A stretch of 64,000 nucleotides of DNA from positions 558,001 through 622,000 of the forward strand of contig NZ_JAOTIK010000002.1 of NCBI RefSeq assembly GCF_030116705.1. Reading direction: 5' to 3'. The stretch is from Streptomyces sp. ML-6. GTDB taxonomy: Bacteria; Actinomycetota; Actinomycetes; Streptomycetales; Streptomycetaceae. The translations under genes were made by a program, and so were the position numbers. Numbering within the stretch: position 1 is the first letter of the stretch; every line of letters begins with the position of its first letter. Shown piece by piece: positions 18,486 through 28,795 of the stretch. The notes under the pieces were generated by a model. It saw nothing but the letters and a program-made list of their open reading frames with translations, ran no database searches and was not told the DNA's origin.

Positions 18486-18547
18486 AGATGCGGTTGCGCA
18501 TCTTAATTTCACGTCCTACGCTGCTTTAAGATTCATTCTCGCATCTT
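18486..18547. promoter_or_regulatory. Two TetR operators in the divergent promoter
   Basis: Site 1 (18486-18503) is AGATGCG-GTTG-CGCATCT, a perfect 7-bp inverted repeat. Site 2 (18528-18547) is a related imperfect palindrome with AAGAT/ATCTT ends. Both lie between the divergent TetR and MFS start codons, which fits joint repression. Confidence 0.8.
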
Positions 18548-18557
18548 AGGGGCGTTC

Positions 18558-20066
18558 GTGAGTACCTCACCCACCAGCCCGGCCTCGCCGCCGGCGGACT
18601 CCGAGAAGGTCGACCCGGCCGTGTGGCGCCTGGCCTTCACCGTCATCGCCGGGGCGATGGCCGTCGTCTTCGATACCACCATCCTCAGCGTGGCCCTGAA
18701 CGACCTGGCCGCGGACCTGAACGCGTCGCTGAGCACCATCCAGTGGGTCAGCACCGCCTACCTGCTGGCCATGTTCATCACCATCCCGCTGACGGGATGG
18801 GCCCAGGCCCGCTTCGGCGGCAAGCGCCTGTGGCTCGCCTCCCTGAGCGTCTTCTTCCTCGGGTCCGTGCTGTGCGCGCTGGCCTGGAACGCCGAAAGCC
18901 TGATCGCCTTCCGCGTCGTCCAGGGCATCGGCGGCGGCATCATGATGCCGCTGATGACCACCCTGATCATGCAGGCAGCCCGGGGCCGCAACCTCGGCAA
19001 GGTCATGGCGACCATCACCCTGCCCACCGCGCTGGGCCCGATCCTCGGCCCCGTCCTGGGCGGCATCATCCTCGGCCTGGGCAACTGGCACTGGATCTTC
19101 CTCGTCAACATCCCCTTCTGCCTCCTCGGCCTGTACCTCGCCGTGCGCAACCTCCCCGACGACAAGCCCGCACCTGGCGCTCCCCGCCCCCGTCTCGATG
19201 CCGTCGGTCTGCTGCTGCTCTCCCCGGGCGTGGCCGCCCTCATCTACGGCCTGTCCCAGATCGAGGGCGACTCCGGCTTCGCCTCCGCCCGCGTCCTCAC
19301 CCCGCTGATCGCCGGCCTCCTGCTCATCGCCGCATTCGTCGCCTGGGCCTGGCCGCGCAGCGCGAGCGCGGTCGTCGACCTCAAGCTCTTCCGGCACCGA
19401 AACGTCACCGCCGCCAGCGCGCTCAGCTTCATCGCCGGCATCACCCTCTACGGCGCGATGCTCCTGCTCCCCCTGTACTTCCAGCAGGTCCAGGGACGCG
19501 ACGCCCTCGCCGCCGGGCTCCTGCTCATCCCCCAGGGCGTGGGCACCCTGATGTCGCGGACCCTAGCGGGCAAGTACACCGACAGCATCGGACCGCGCTG
19601 GGTCGCGTTCGCCGGATTCACCGTTGTCGCCCTGGGCACCCTCCCTTTCGCGTTCGTCACCGACTCCACCAGCAACATCTGGCTGATGGCCGTCCTGCTC
19701 GTGCGCGGCATCGGCATGGGCGCCGCCACCATCCCCCTCACCAGCGCGATCTACGTCGGCCTCAAGCCCACCGAGGTCCCCCACGCCAGCATCCTCCAGC
19801 GCGTCGTCCAGCAGATCGGCGGCTCCGTCGGCACCGCCGCCCTCGCCGTCATCCTCCAGCACACCCTCACCGGCGCCCAGAGCCCCACCGCACTCGCCGA
19901 CGGCTTCGGCACCGCCTTCTGGTGGGCCACCGCCTTCACCGCCCTCGGCATCCCCATGACTCTCCTCCTCCCCGGCCGTACCAAGGCCCCCTCGAACTCG
20001 GCCACCGCCCCCACCGGGACGAGCGCCGACACCGCCGGCGCAACGAAAGCCACCGCACAGCACTGA
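18558..20066 (+). CDS. MFS multidrug exporter, DHA2 (EmrB/QacA-like)
   Basis: The protein has 502 residues and about 14 membrane segments. It shows motif D1-like DTTILSVALNDLA in helix 1, WVSTAYLLAMFITIPLTGW, and the motif C region LPTALGPILGPVLGGII. The C-terminal tail is short and Thr/Ala-rich. The GTG start has AGGGG upstream. It is paired with a divergent TetR and sits inside a Tn3-family transposon, so it can spread as a resistance unit. Its substrate is unknown. Confidence 0.9.
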   Translation: MSTSPTSPASPPADSEKVDPAVWRLAFTVIAGAMAVVFDTTILSVALNDLAADLNASLSTIQWVSTAYLLAMFITIPLTGWAQARFGGKRLWLASLSVFFLGSVLCALAWNAESLIAFRVVQGIGGGIMMPLMTTLIMQAARGRNLGKVMATITLPTALGPILGPVLGGIILGLGNWHWIFLVNIPFCLLGLYLAVRNLPDDKPAPGAPRPRLDAVGLLLLSPGVAALIYGLSQIEGDSGFASARVLTPLIAGLLLIAAFVAWAWPRSASAVVDLKLFRHRNVTAASALSFIAGITLYGAMLLLPLYFQQVQGRDALAAGLLLIPQGVGTLMSRTLAGKYTDSIGPRWVAFAGFTVVALGTLPFAFVTDSTSNIWLMAVLLVRGIGMGAATIPLTSAIYVGLKPTEVPHASILQRVVQQIGGSVGTAALAVILQHTLTGAQSPTALADGFGTAFWWATAFTALGIPMTLLLPGRTKAPSNSATAPTGTSADTAGATKATAQH

Positions 20067-20131
20067 CCATCCCCCGCACCACTCGGAGCAGAGGAAGATC
20101 CAGTCTGTCGGCAAGTCTCTTGCGGCCGTCA

Positions 20132-20175
20132 GTGCCCCTCTTCCCCCGGCGGCTCCCGGCATACGGAAGGGGCAC
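20132..20175. terminator. Possible terminator between convergent MFS and transposase genes
   Basis: GTGCCCCT (20132-20139) pairs with AGGGGCAC (20168-20175) around a 28-base loop. The location between convergent genes supports a terminator; the stem is modest. Confidence 0.4.
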
Positions 20176-20256
20176 AGTCCCTGACCCACCAGCAGCGGGC
20201 CCTGCGCGAGAAGCGAGGCAAGGCACCCGTGCCACCTGCCGCTGGGCACGGGCCTG

Positions 20257-23200
20257 TCAATCGTCGTCAGTGGCGCGCTTGTTCCTCAGAGGCCGCAGCC
20301 CGCCGGGCAGATCGGGGAGCTGGAAGGAGTACCGGCCGAGCACGTTGATGTGGTGGCGAACGAACGGAGAGAGGCGGGCGACGTCCACGGCGCGGACGTC
20401 GAAGCCGTCGGCGCGGAGCTGGGAGACGGCGGCGTCCGTGTAGCGGGTGTTGAACAGCACGAGGGCGTTGAGGACCAGGCCGAGTGCGCCGATCTGGTCC
20501 TCCATGCCGTCCTGGTAGCGCTGGTAGAGCTGCCCGGCCGCGGAAGATCTTCCGCGCGAGGGCGTGGCGGCCTTCCTGAAGGTTGGCCTGCACTTTGATC
20601 TGGCGCCGGTAGCCGGGCTCGTCGGCCAGGCGCAGGATGTGCAGGGTCTTCGCGATCCGCCCGTAGTGCGCGATCGCGTCACCGAGCGGGGTGGGCCGTT
20701 CGTCCCGGGAAAGCATCCGGATGACGTCGTTAGGCGCGGACGGCGCCGGTGTGGATGGAGCCGATGATCCGCAGGATGTCCTCCCAGTGCCCCTCGATGC
20801 GGGCCAGGTCCACCCGGCCGCGCGCCGCGTCCTGGAAGACCCCGTAGTCGGCCGTGCGGTCGATGCGCCACATCTTCTGGTCGGGCAGGTCCGCCAGCTG
20901 CGGGGCGTAGGCGAACCCTGCCAGGGTGAGCAGGCCGAACACGATGTCGCTGTAGGAGGCGGTGTCGGTGACGATCATCTCCGGGCGTTTGCCGCCGTCG
21001 CGGTCGTAGAGGAGGTCCAGCACGTACAGGGAGTCGCGCGGGGTGCCGGCCACGACCTTCCCGCCGAGCCCGGCCGCCTGGTCGTTGATCATGTTGAGCC
21101 ACGTCGCGCCGCCCCGGCGCCCGAAGTACTTCGGGTTCGGCCGCGCGTACGCCGACGGCACGGGCACGACGAACCGCATCCCGTCCACCGAGGCCACCAG
21201 GCCCCCGCCCCAGCTCTGCGCGAGGCCGATGGACGCCTGGTGACTGATGAGGGCGGCGTTCGCGGCCCGGTAGGTCGCCAGCCGCAGATACGTCTGGTCA
21301 ACGTGGGACAGCCGCCCGTACTTCAGCGCGTCCACGTTGCCCAGAACTGGGGTGTAGCCGACGTTGCAGCCGTGGGCGACCAGCAGCGCGGCGATCGTGA
21401 CGTGCAGGTCCCGCAACCGGGCCTCGCCGCCCGTGATCGACGTGAACGCCTGGTCGGCACCGGTCCAGGAGAAGACCTCCAGCAGCACTTCGGGCAGGTC
21501 CACGCGCGGCAGCATCGCGTTGACCGCAGCCCGCAGATCCAGCAGGGAGGCCGGTTCGGGCTCCGGCTCCAGGGCGGCGAAGTGCAGTCGCCCGTCATCG
21601 TCGAAGACGATCTGCGCGTTGTCCGGGGCGCGGCCGGCGACCTCCTGGTAGGTGCCGTCCAGCAACGCGGCCCGCGCCGCCAGATGCCCGCCGGCCTCGC
21701 CGGGCAGGTTCAACGAGGCCAGGACGGTCGGCCTTGCCTGCTGCCACGCCTCGCCGGCCAGCAGCTTCGCCCGCGGGTCACCCCACTTCGATGAGTTCCT
21801 GGCGAAGACCTGCTTGCTCCGCAGCATCCGGTGCAGGTGCTCCAGCACGCAGAACGTGTACGCCTTCCAGTCCACCGTCCGCGGCTCCAGATGCGGCGCC
21901 GACAGGACCAGACGACGCCATGATCCGGTCAGCAGACCGGCGTCGATCTCGGCCGGGCCGACCTTCTTGCGGCCCATCAGCTCCGGCAGCGACAGCAGCG
22001 CGCACAGCACGGCCTCGCCCTCCGGGGTGGCGTCGAAGTCCACCACGGCGACCAGCAGCCGCAGGAACGGCCGGACCGTACCGAACCGGTTGACCAGCAT
22101 CGCCCGCCATGCCTCGTCGGCGTCCGAGTCCAGCGGCGGAGTCAGCTCGAACAGCGCGGCGATCGCCGCGGCCAGCTCGTGCCGGGGCACCACCTGCTCG
22201 ATCGCCGCCCACATCCCCTCCAGGCTCTCCACCTTCGGCGGGGCGATTTCCCCGGTGTCAGTGTCGACCTGCTCGCTCGTGGTGTCGAACACCACCTGAA
22301 ACGCGGTCGCCAGCTTCGCCGACGCCCGCTCCACCCTGGGCAGGGTCTTCAGCTTCTCCTTCGCGCTCTCCCGCTCCGCCCTGGCCAGCAGCTTCGTCGC
22401 GATCAACACCTCCAGCAGGTCCAGCGCGTCGTCCACCGCCCGCGAAGTCAGATAGACCGTGGTGGCCAGCAACGTCGCGAGCCGCCGGGCGTCCGAGTGC
22501 CGGCGGAGCAGCGACGCTTTGCCGTCCACCCCGTAGCGCGACAGCTCCGCCAGCCGCCGCGGCGGTATCCCCGACACATCCAGGGCACCCATCCCGAGCC
22601 CGGCGATCTCCTCCGCCCGCTCCAGCGCCCGCTTCATCTGCGGCCCCGACACCCGCACCGGCCCGCGCCGCAACCGGTCCAGCTCCGAGACCCGCTCACC
22701 CGGCGGCACGGTCAGCAGGGAATCCAGCACAGCCCGCTGCCCCACGCTCAGCATCCCGTACAGGGTGTCCCACAGCCGCTGGTTCGCCGCCTCCCGCACC
22801 GAGCCCACCAGCCGGGCCAGACGGCTCGCCCCGGGCAGCAGCACCCGGGCCTCGCGCAGCCACCCCGCCGCCGCGTCGAACAACGCCTTCGGCCCGCCCC
22901 CGTCGTCCACGCCCGCGCGTCCAGCCACCCCGCCAGCTCCTCGCGGACCTCAGCGAAGTCCCGCCAGCCCCCGGCCTCCTGGATCTCCCCGGCGTGCGTA
23001 CGGGCCGTACCGTCCCGCTCGCCGTACAGCTTCAGGCACGAGGCGTCCTCAATGTCCAACTGCCCGGCCAGATACTCGGCCACCTCCGCCGGCACCTGCC
23101 GCGGGTCCGGCATGAACCGGCCCAGGAACCGCACGCTCGTCAACTGAACCGCGAACCCGAGCCGGTTGTGCGACCGCCGCTTGGCCTGCACCGCCTCCCG

Positions 23201-23308
23201 GTCCGCGTCGTCCAGGAAGAAGCAACGCTCCAGCTCCGCCCGCGAGGGCACCTCATGGAACGACCCGTACCGGGCCGCCTGCTCATCCGTCAGGAACTCG
23301 ACCGCCAC
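20257..23308 (-). pseudogene. Tn3-family transposase (TnpA), frame-broken
   Basis: Joined across frames this is a full-length Tn3 transposase of about 1,000 residues. The N-terminal DUF4158 region starts MAVEFLTDEQAARYGSFHE. The DDE core shows ASVDGMRFVVP, IVTDTASYSDIVFGLL and NLQEGRHALARKIF, and the protein ends GGLRPLRNKRATDDD. Frame changes occur near 22897-22901 (a C run), near 20729 (one extra base makes a stop) and near 20540. The catalytic residues look preserved, so damage may be recent or partly sequence error. The start lies about 90 bases inside the right terminal repeat, the normal Tn3 position. Confidence 0.85.
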
Positions 23309-23397
23309 AACAGCTCTCCGAAGATCGACAACAACGACCCTCGAAGGCTCCGACGCTCAATCACCCCAGGTCAAAGCACCAACCAGCCCGGCGAACG

Positions 23398-23435
23398 CTT
23401 AGCGCACGATCTGACACGGATGTTCCTCAGCCCCC
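23398..23435 (-). repeat. Tn3-family right inverted repeat, 38 bp
   Basis: Read from 23435 leftwards it begins GGGGGCTGAGG and ends GTGCGCTAAG. This fits the Tn3/Tn21 pattern (GGGG outside, TAAG inside), next to the transposase start. Confidence 0.9.
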
Positions 23436-23479
23436 GTTCAACAACCTCGGACCACCGTTTCCTCACATGATCCGGGGCC

Positions 23480-24170
23480 ATGACCGCCCTCGAACCGGCC
23501 GACGGACCGGACCTCCTCGTCGCCGAACCGCTCGTCCGCACCGAAATCAAGATCGGATACGCCAGAGTCTCCACTGGCGGGCAGAAGCTCGAACGGCAGG
23601 TCGACGCCCTCGCCGCCGCCGGATGCCGGAAGATCTTCGCGGACAAGAAGTCCGGCAAGAACGCCCTCCGCCCCGAACTGAAGGCGTGCCACGCCTTCCT
23701 CGACGCCGGCGCCACCCTCGTGGTCCCTTCGCTCGACCGCTACGGCCGCAGCCTCCAGGACCTCATCAACATGGTCGCCGAGCTACGCGACCGCGGGATC
23801 GGCTTCACCTCGCTGCACGAGAACCTGGACACCACCACCCCGGCGGCCGGCTCGTCCTCCACGTCTTCGCCGCCCTCGCGGAGTTCATCCGCGAACTCGT
23901 CGTCATCGGCACCGACGAGGGTCTGGCCGCCGTCCGCGCCCGCGGCCGGGTCGGCGGGCGCCCCACCGTCGCCACCGAGGAAGTCATCAAGGCCGCCCGC
24001 GACCTGCTGCCCGACCCTGGCCGCTCCATCACCTCGATCGCCAAGCTCCTCGGCGTCTCCCCAGGCACCCTCTACAACCGCATCCCCGACCTGCGCGAAC
24101 TGCGCGTCGGCACCCTCCACCGGCAACTCGAAGCCCGTACGAGGCAGGCGGACTCCAGCAAGATCGTTCT
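23480..24170 (+). CDS. Serine recombinase (resolvase/invertase family), one frame break
   Basis: The catalytic domain starts IKIGYARVSTGGQKLERQVD with the active Ser in RVST. LVVPSLDRYGRSLQDLINMV and GIGFTSLHENLDT follow. A missing G near 23842 moves the reading to FAALAEFIRELVVIGTDEGL and a C-terminal HTH of the resolvase type (SITSIAKLLGVSPGTLYNRI). The recognisable protein ends near 24170 and then runs into foreign sequence. It lies just outside the right end of the 6.8-kb Tn3 element, so it probably belongs to another, partly lost transposon. Confidence 0.8.
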
Positions 24171-24240
24171 CACCGGGATTTCCTGTACCTCAACTACTCA
24201 CACCCGTGAACGGCCCGCTCAGCCGGATTCCCTGGGCCCA

Positions 24241-24803
24241 TGTCTTCGAGCGTCCCAGTTCCACCCGCTCGCCACTCGTGCGGGAAGCCGCTGCCCCTGC
24301 TGCCCGTTCATACCGGCGCCCCGGGCCACGCGGAAGCCAAGTCCGTACGCCGTCTCGCAGCCGTCCTCCTCGTCCAACAGGCATCTGGCAGGGCACAGGG
24401 TGACGCCGCAGACTTTCTCGGCATCAGCCCTGCCGGAGGGCAGTTCGCGGCCACGAGCACGCTGCTGCGGTGGCTCAGGGACGGGCAGAATGCCTTCAAC
24501 GCGGCTCTGCACACCCTGGCCGAGGAGCTGGACCGTGCGACAGACCCCACCAACTATCAGCACCGACACGAGGTACTGCGAGGCTGGTCCCTGTCGTCCG
24601 ATGTCTGGACCGAGATCATCACCAGGCTTCCGCCCGTCCCTGGCCCCGTCCGCCCCAACCTGGACGACCGAGTACACCAGGAAGCCTCCGCGTTCGTCTG
24701 GGCCCATGTCACCTGCGGCGAACCGCTCCATGCTCCACGGCACATCGAAGCCGAACAGCCGCCGGACGCTCGCCAAGAGGATCGACACCGGGGCGTTACT
24801 TGA
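24241..24803 (+). pseudogene. TniQ-like protein, C-terminal fragment
   Basis: The reading contains SVRRLAAVLLVQQASGRAQG, DAADFLGISPAGGQFA, LRDGQNAFNAALHTLAEELD, ITRLPPVPGPVRPNLDDRVH and QEASAFVWAHVTCGE. I recall this series from the C-terminal halves of Streptomyces TniQ-like/HTH transposon proteins. It is cut short at 24803 and has no credible own start. With the fragment at 14277-14769 it suggests an older transposon split or rearranged around the Tn3 insertion. Family identity is from memory and should be searched. Confidence 0.45.
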
Positions 24804-25377
24804 TCAAGTGGAAATCAGGGTGTTGCAGCCATGCCTGCAGAAACTGCACGTCTCCGACGTGCCGGAGTCCCCGCTCTCCGTCCCAGGTGTCATAGGAGAC
24901 CTCAGCAACGATCCCCGGTAGATCCGACGCCAGTGCTCTCGCCCGGGCCGGCATCGCCTCGTCTCCCGTGTCGTCTCCCGCAGCGGGGTGGCGGCTCAGG
25001 AGACCGTCGAAGTCGACCAACGCGTCGAGGCGAGGGGCGAGAGCGAGCGCCAGGTGGCCAAGCAGCACGTGGTTCACCGGGCCCGAGCAGCCGGCGCCGA
25101 CTATCAGCCCCTGCGCGGGTGGACGCAAGAAGGCTGAGTAGTCCTCGTCCGCGGCAGGTATCTCCTCGTCCTCCGACAGAAAGAACACACCGACACCGGC
25201 TGGGTCGAAGGCCCGCAGGCCCAGGGCGGAGCCGTCTCGCACCCGGAAATCCACGTCGCCGCCGGCCTTGGCCTCCACCGGGTCACAGAAGGTCTCCAAC
25301 CACGGGACCACATCGGCCAGGATGTCCCCGAACCCGCGTGGCTCGAACAGCCACAGCCCAACTGCCGGTCCCGGCAT
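24796..25377 (-). CDS. DUF6368 family protein
   Basis: The protein has 193 residues and starts MPGPAVGLWLFEPRG at the ATG preceded by GGGGGCGG. Other landmarks are DVDFRVRDGSALGLRAF, PAQGLIVGAGCSGPVNHVLLGHLAL and the closing WDGERGLRHVGDVQFLQAWL. I match it to DUF6368, whose function I do not know. It is convergent with the TniQ-like fragment and overlaps it by eight bases, a further sign that the fragment was joined here by rearrangement. Confidence 0.7.
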   Translation of the reverse strand: MPGPAVGLWLFEPRGFGDILADVVPWLETFCDPVEAKAGGDVDFRVRDGSALGLRAFDPAGVGVFFLSEDEEIPAADEDYSAFLRPPAQGLIVGAGCSGPVNHVLLGHLALALAPRLDALVDFDGLLSRHPAAGDDTGDEAMPARARALASDLPGIVAEVSYDTWDGERGLRHVGDVQFLQAWLQHPDFHLIK

Positions 25378-25922
25378 ACCGCCCCCAGAGCCTCGTGGCC
25401 CAAGTGCCACCGGAATCCGGTTCTACCAGGTCCTGGCGGCGGACGTCCGATCATTTTGGGCCACAGCCCAGGCTCGAGATCAATTCCAGCGCCGGAGTGC
25501 TCGTCCGTGTGCCAAAGCGCGCTGGTTGCCACCGGCGTATCGGCTGACGTGGTCGGAGCCGACGGAGCGGCGCACGAGGGTTGTCACCAACGGCTCGCGC
25601 TACTTGTCATCTTCGCCGGGCGCTGGGCGGTTCCGTCGCCGGTTGACCGGTGTCGGGGCCAACGTGTCGCCGGCGGGGGGACGAGGTGGACGTAAAGCGG
25701 CCGTGCCGATGACCTCGGCGAGGGGTTGAGTGACGACGGCGGCCGGCGCGAGAGCGTAGGTGGCGGGCAGGAACAGGGTCGGGGCAGGACGACGAGGGGG
25801 CTGGGGGTCGCGCCGGCGCCTTGCCCCGATAGCGTGACCACTGTTCGTATGCTTGTGCACGGGCGGTGGCGGCACCCCCGAACTCGGGACGGCGCCGCAT
25901 GCCATGGAAAGGGGGCATGGAC
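25378..25922. other. Gene-free stretch
   Basis: No reading here shows family features or convincing codon bias with a start site. It should hold the promoters of the divergent DUF6368 and PH-domain genes. Confidence 0.4.
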
Positions 25923-26384
25923 ATGCGGAAGCGGAAGAGGCGCGCGGGCGGGTCGTCGATCACCTACTTCCTGCTGGGCGGTGCGTGCCTGTTGGTCGCC
26001 GTGGTGATGGTCACGGGCATGGCGGCGAAGGGGATCCGCATATGGGCGGAAAACCCGGAATACCTGATTCCGATCCTGATCCTCGGCGTGCCGGGTGCGG
26101 TGCTGACGTTCCGTGCGCCGGTGTTCGGCGTCTCCTACGGACCGACAGGACTGAAGTACTCCGGGCTGCTCAGGTCGCGCTCCTACGCGTGGGCGGACAT
26201 CCGGGAGGTACAAGTGGCCGTCCTGGAGGGCAGGGTCTACTCGTCCGACGTCCCGGAGCTGGTGCTGGCCTCCGGCGGGACGGACCAGTTGCACATGTTG
26301 GCGGGCCACAGCTCGGGCCGGACCAACAAACGGGTCAAGCGACTGGTGGCCGAGTTGGAGGCGGCGCGTGCGGCCGCGTCCTGA
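25923..26384 (+). CDS. PH-domain membrane protein
   Basis: The protein has 153 residues. A basic start MRKRKRRAGG is followed by two membrane helices (ITYFLLGGACLLVAVVMVTG; YLIPILILGVPGAVLTF). The soluble part has VSYGPTGLKYSGLLRSRSYA and WADIREVQVAVLEGR, as in bacterial PH domains that sit next to membrane anchors. The ATG at 25923 is chosen for AAGGGGG seven bases upstream. Its role is unknown; the gene is isolated. Confidence 0.75.
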   Translation: MRKRKRRAGGSSITYFLLGGACLLVAVVMVTGMAAKGIRIWAENPEYLIPILILGVPGAVLTFRAPVFGVSYGPTGLKYSGLLRSRSYAWADIREVQVAVLEGRVYSSDVPELVLASGGTDQLHMLAGHSSGRTNKRVKRLVAELEAARAAAS

Positions 26385-26740
26385 CCCCACCGGCGGCGCG
26401 CGATACCAACAGTCTGCCGGTACCGGTTTCCCGACGGGCTCCCCGGCGGTGTTGGGCCATGGGGGCCCGGAGCGGATGGCACGGCAGCGGTTGCCGGCCG
26501 GGCTCGGCGACAGGTTTCGACCTTGGTGACGGCTATCGCGCCTCGGTGACGACTGCCGCACTTCGGCACAGTCCGTGAGACCGACATCTGCCCGTGACGA
26601 CAGATGCCTTGCCGGCACGGCAGTTTGCTTGCCGAGTCACCCGACCACCATGCTTTGTCCTACTGAAGCCGCAGGTCAGCGGATGCCGATGGTGACAACC
26701 ATCGTGCCTGGGCACCTCCGCCCGCCCCCACCCCGCAGCC

Positions 26741-26780
26741 GGGGAAGGGGGCGCGAACCGGTGGTCGCACCCCCTTCCCC
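26741..26780. terminator. Strong hairpin terminator
   Basis: GGGGAAGGGGG (26741-26751) pairs perfectly with CCCCCTTCCCC (26770-26780). It lies 46 bases beyond the end of the minus-strand hydrolase gene, so it probably ends the PKS-associated operon. The 26385-26740 stretch before it holds nothing I can support. Confidence 0.85.
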
Positions 26781-26825
26781 GTACGGTCGTGTCCGCGTTG
26801 TACGGCTGTGCCCGCGCGTTCGGTG

Positions 26826-27664
26826 TCAGCGCCCCCTGGCCCGCAGGACCTCGCGCAGACGGGTCGCGAACGCCGTGGGGTGGGTCTTGAGCCCGACGTG
26901 CCCGCCGGGGAACTCCTCGACCGGCAGGCCGAGCCGGGCGGCGAGACCGTGCGTGCACCGGTAGGACCAGTTGCGCTCGGAGGCGGTGCCGGTGGCGAGC
27001 ACGAGGCGGCCCTTCTCGGCCCGTACGACGTCCAGCCCGCTCTCGTCCAGCTGGACGGTGCTGTAGGCGGGCATCTCGTGCGTGATGAAGAAGTCGATGT
27101 TGGCCAGCTGCTCGTCGGTCATGGGCGACAGTTGGGCACCCGGCTCGAACTCCAGGTTGCCGTAGTCGATGCCGTTGAACGCCGCCCAGCGGGACATGGC
27201 GGCGCCGAACCCCTCCTTCTTGTACGTCTCGTACGCCGTCAGCACGACCTGCCCGGCCTCCGCCCGCTCCTCCTCGATCAGGAACAGGAACTCGGAGGGT
27301 TCGTGCGCCACCAGGGTGTCCACCAGCTGCGGGTGGCGGGCCAGCAGGTGCAGCCCGACCTGGGCCCCAGACTGGTGCCGAAGACCAGCGCGGGTTCGTC
27401 GGCCAGCGACTTCAGCAGCAGGGCCAGGTCGTCGGCGTGGGTCCGCGGGGTCAGCGGCGGCACCGGGTCGCCCGCGGGGCTCCGCGACATGCCGCGACGG
27501 TCGTAGGTCACCACCGTGTAGGAGTCCGTCAGGCGGTCGACGAGGCCGGGGATGCGCCTGGCGTCCCCTCCGGCGCCGTCCATGGCGAACAGCAGGGGGC
27601 CGGTGCCCTGCATCACGTAGTGGAGATCGGTGCCGGGGGCGGGCACCGTGCCGGTTGTCACCAT
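26826..27664 (-). CDS. Alpha/beta hydrolase, one frame break
   Basis: This is an alpha/beta hydrolase of about 280 residues: TDLHYVMQGTGPLLFAMDGA, VVTYDRRGMSRSPAG, the nucleophile elbow GTSLGAQVG, and a late His in FPGGHVGLKTHP. The elbow is split by one missing base in the C run at 27365-27368 (plus strand); restoring it joins both halves. The ATG overlaps the KAS III-like gene stop by seven bases, so it is last in that operon. It may release or hydrolyse the polyketide product or a detoxified form; this is inferred from position. Confidence 0.8.
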
Positions 27665-28689
27665 TGCGGAACTTCCTTGATCGTCACGACGCCGGCCGAG
27701 CTGATCCAGCCGTGGCCTTGGGAGAGCAGCAGGACGTGATCCCCCGGCGCCACCTCACCGGTGCGCACCAGGTGGTCGAGGGAGATGATCAGGTCGGCGG
27801 CGCCGACGTGGCCGACGGTGCGGCCGAAGTCCCAGCTGGAGCGGGACATGGGCAGGCCCAACGGGCCCATGATCGCGTACTCGATCATGCGGCCGTCCTG
27901 GTTGATGGGGACGACCTTGGCGATGTCGGAGGCGTTCAGGTCGGCGTCGACCAGTGAGCGCTGGACGATCGAGAGGTCGAACTCGCTGATCCGTTCGACC
28001 GTTTCGGCGAGCGACATCTCCCGTTCGTTGAACAGCGCGGCCCGTTCGGCGACCGCGACCTCCCGGCCGGACCCGTCCTGCGGCGGCAGCAGCGACTCGT
28101 CGCCGCGGTGCCACCGCTCCAGTTCGGGCAACGTCCCGGAGTTGAGGGACCGGACCTCGGCGAAGCCGCTGTCGCGGGTGACGACGGCCGCGGCCGCGCC
28201 GTCGGCGAGGATGTACGAGTCGCCGAAGCCGCGCCAGCGGTCGATGAGCGGGGTGGCGAAGTTCTGCCCCGTGGTCAGCAGCGCGGCCTCGACCTCGGCC
28301 GCGCCGGTCATCTGGCCGATCACGACGTCGAGCGCCGCCAGCATCCCGTTGCAGCCCTGTCGTATGTGCAGCGAGGGGATGTCCCCGGTGCCGAGTTCTC
28401 GCAGGATGTACGCGGGCGGGTAGGAACCGTCGGGGCCCTGGTGGTACACACCGCTGTGGACGTGGGACTCGATGTCCTCGATGTCGAGACCGGAGCGCTC
28501 CATCGCGCGGCCGGCCGCTGTCACCGCCATCTCCAGGGCGGAGATGCCCTCGGCGATGTGCGTGCCGGTCAGCCCGCTCGCCTTGTACACCTCCTCGTCG
28601 TAGCGGCCCTCGGCCACGGCATCCTCGGTGCTCACCCGATCGGGCAGGTACACCCCGACCGAGTTGATGAACACGCCTTCTGTTCTCAC
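27658..28689 (-). CDS. KAS III-like ketosynthase/acyltransferase
   Basis: The protein has 343 residues and the thiolase fold of FabH-type enzymes. The active Cys lies at about residue 113 ([16 protein letters not shown]). The usual catalytic motifs are altered: PHQAN is replaced by PINQD, and GNTSAAS by GHVGAAD (about residue 290). Such changes recall acyl-transferring KAS III relatives of the CerJ/ChlB3 kind, which move acyl groups instead of condensing them. The GTG at 28689 is chosen because GGAG lies eight bases upstream. It sits between the PKS and the hydrolase on the same strand. I infer acyl priming or acyl transfer for the polyketide. Confidence 0.8.
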   Translation of the reverse strand: MRTEGVFINSVGVYLPDRVSTEDAVAEGRYDEEVYKASGLTGTHIAEGISALEMAVTAAGRAMERSGLDIEDIESHVHSGVYHQGPDGSYPPAYILRELGTGDIPSLHIRQGCNGMLAALDVVIGQMTGAAEVEAALLTTGQNFATPLIDRWRGFGDSYILADGAAAAVVTRDSGFAEVRSLNSGTLPELERWHRGDESLLPPQDGSGREVAVAERAALFNEREMSLAETVERISEFDLSIVQRSLVDADLNASDIAKVVPINQDGRMIEYAIMGPLGLPMSRSSWDFGRTVGHVGAADLIISLDHLVRTGEVAPGDHVLLLSQGHGWISSAGVVTIKEVPQW

Positions 28690-28795
28690 GACCACGTCTC
28701 CTTTCCTGTGCGTGACGGGGGACGGCTTTCCCGTTCGTAGTAAGGGCTGCTTTCCCGTTCGTGCGTACGGGCGGCCCCGGCCGGGGCCGCCCCTC

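Larger units (their letters stand above)
16637..23435. mobile_element. Tn3-family transposon with TnpI-like recombinase and efflux cargo
   Basis: The right end (23398-23435, read on the minus strand) is a typical 38-bp Tn3-family inverted repeat starting GGGGG and ending TCGTGCGCTAAG. The left end (16637-16674) matches the inner 29 bases exactly, but its outer nine bases have diverged. Inside are a tyrosine recombinase, a divergent TetR/MFS pair and a DUF4158-type Tn3 transposase in the usual position next to its terminal repeat. This TnpI-TnpA layout is known from Tn4430-like elements. No 5-bp target duplication is seen (AGAAT versus GTTCA), so the left end is damaged or rearranged. The transposase is frame-broken, so the element may be inactive. 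Confidence 0.8.

Noticed and set aside
16632..23440. 5-bp target duplication for the 6.8-kb Tn3 element
   Set aside because: Flanks AGAAT and GTTCA do not match, and the outer left repeat is diverged, so no duplication can be claimed.
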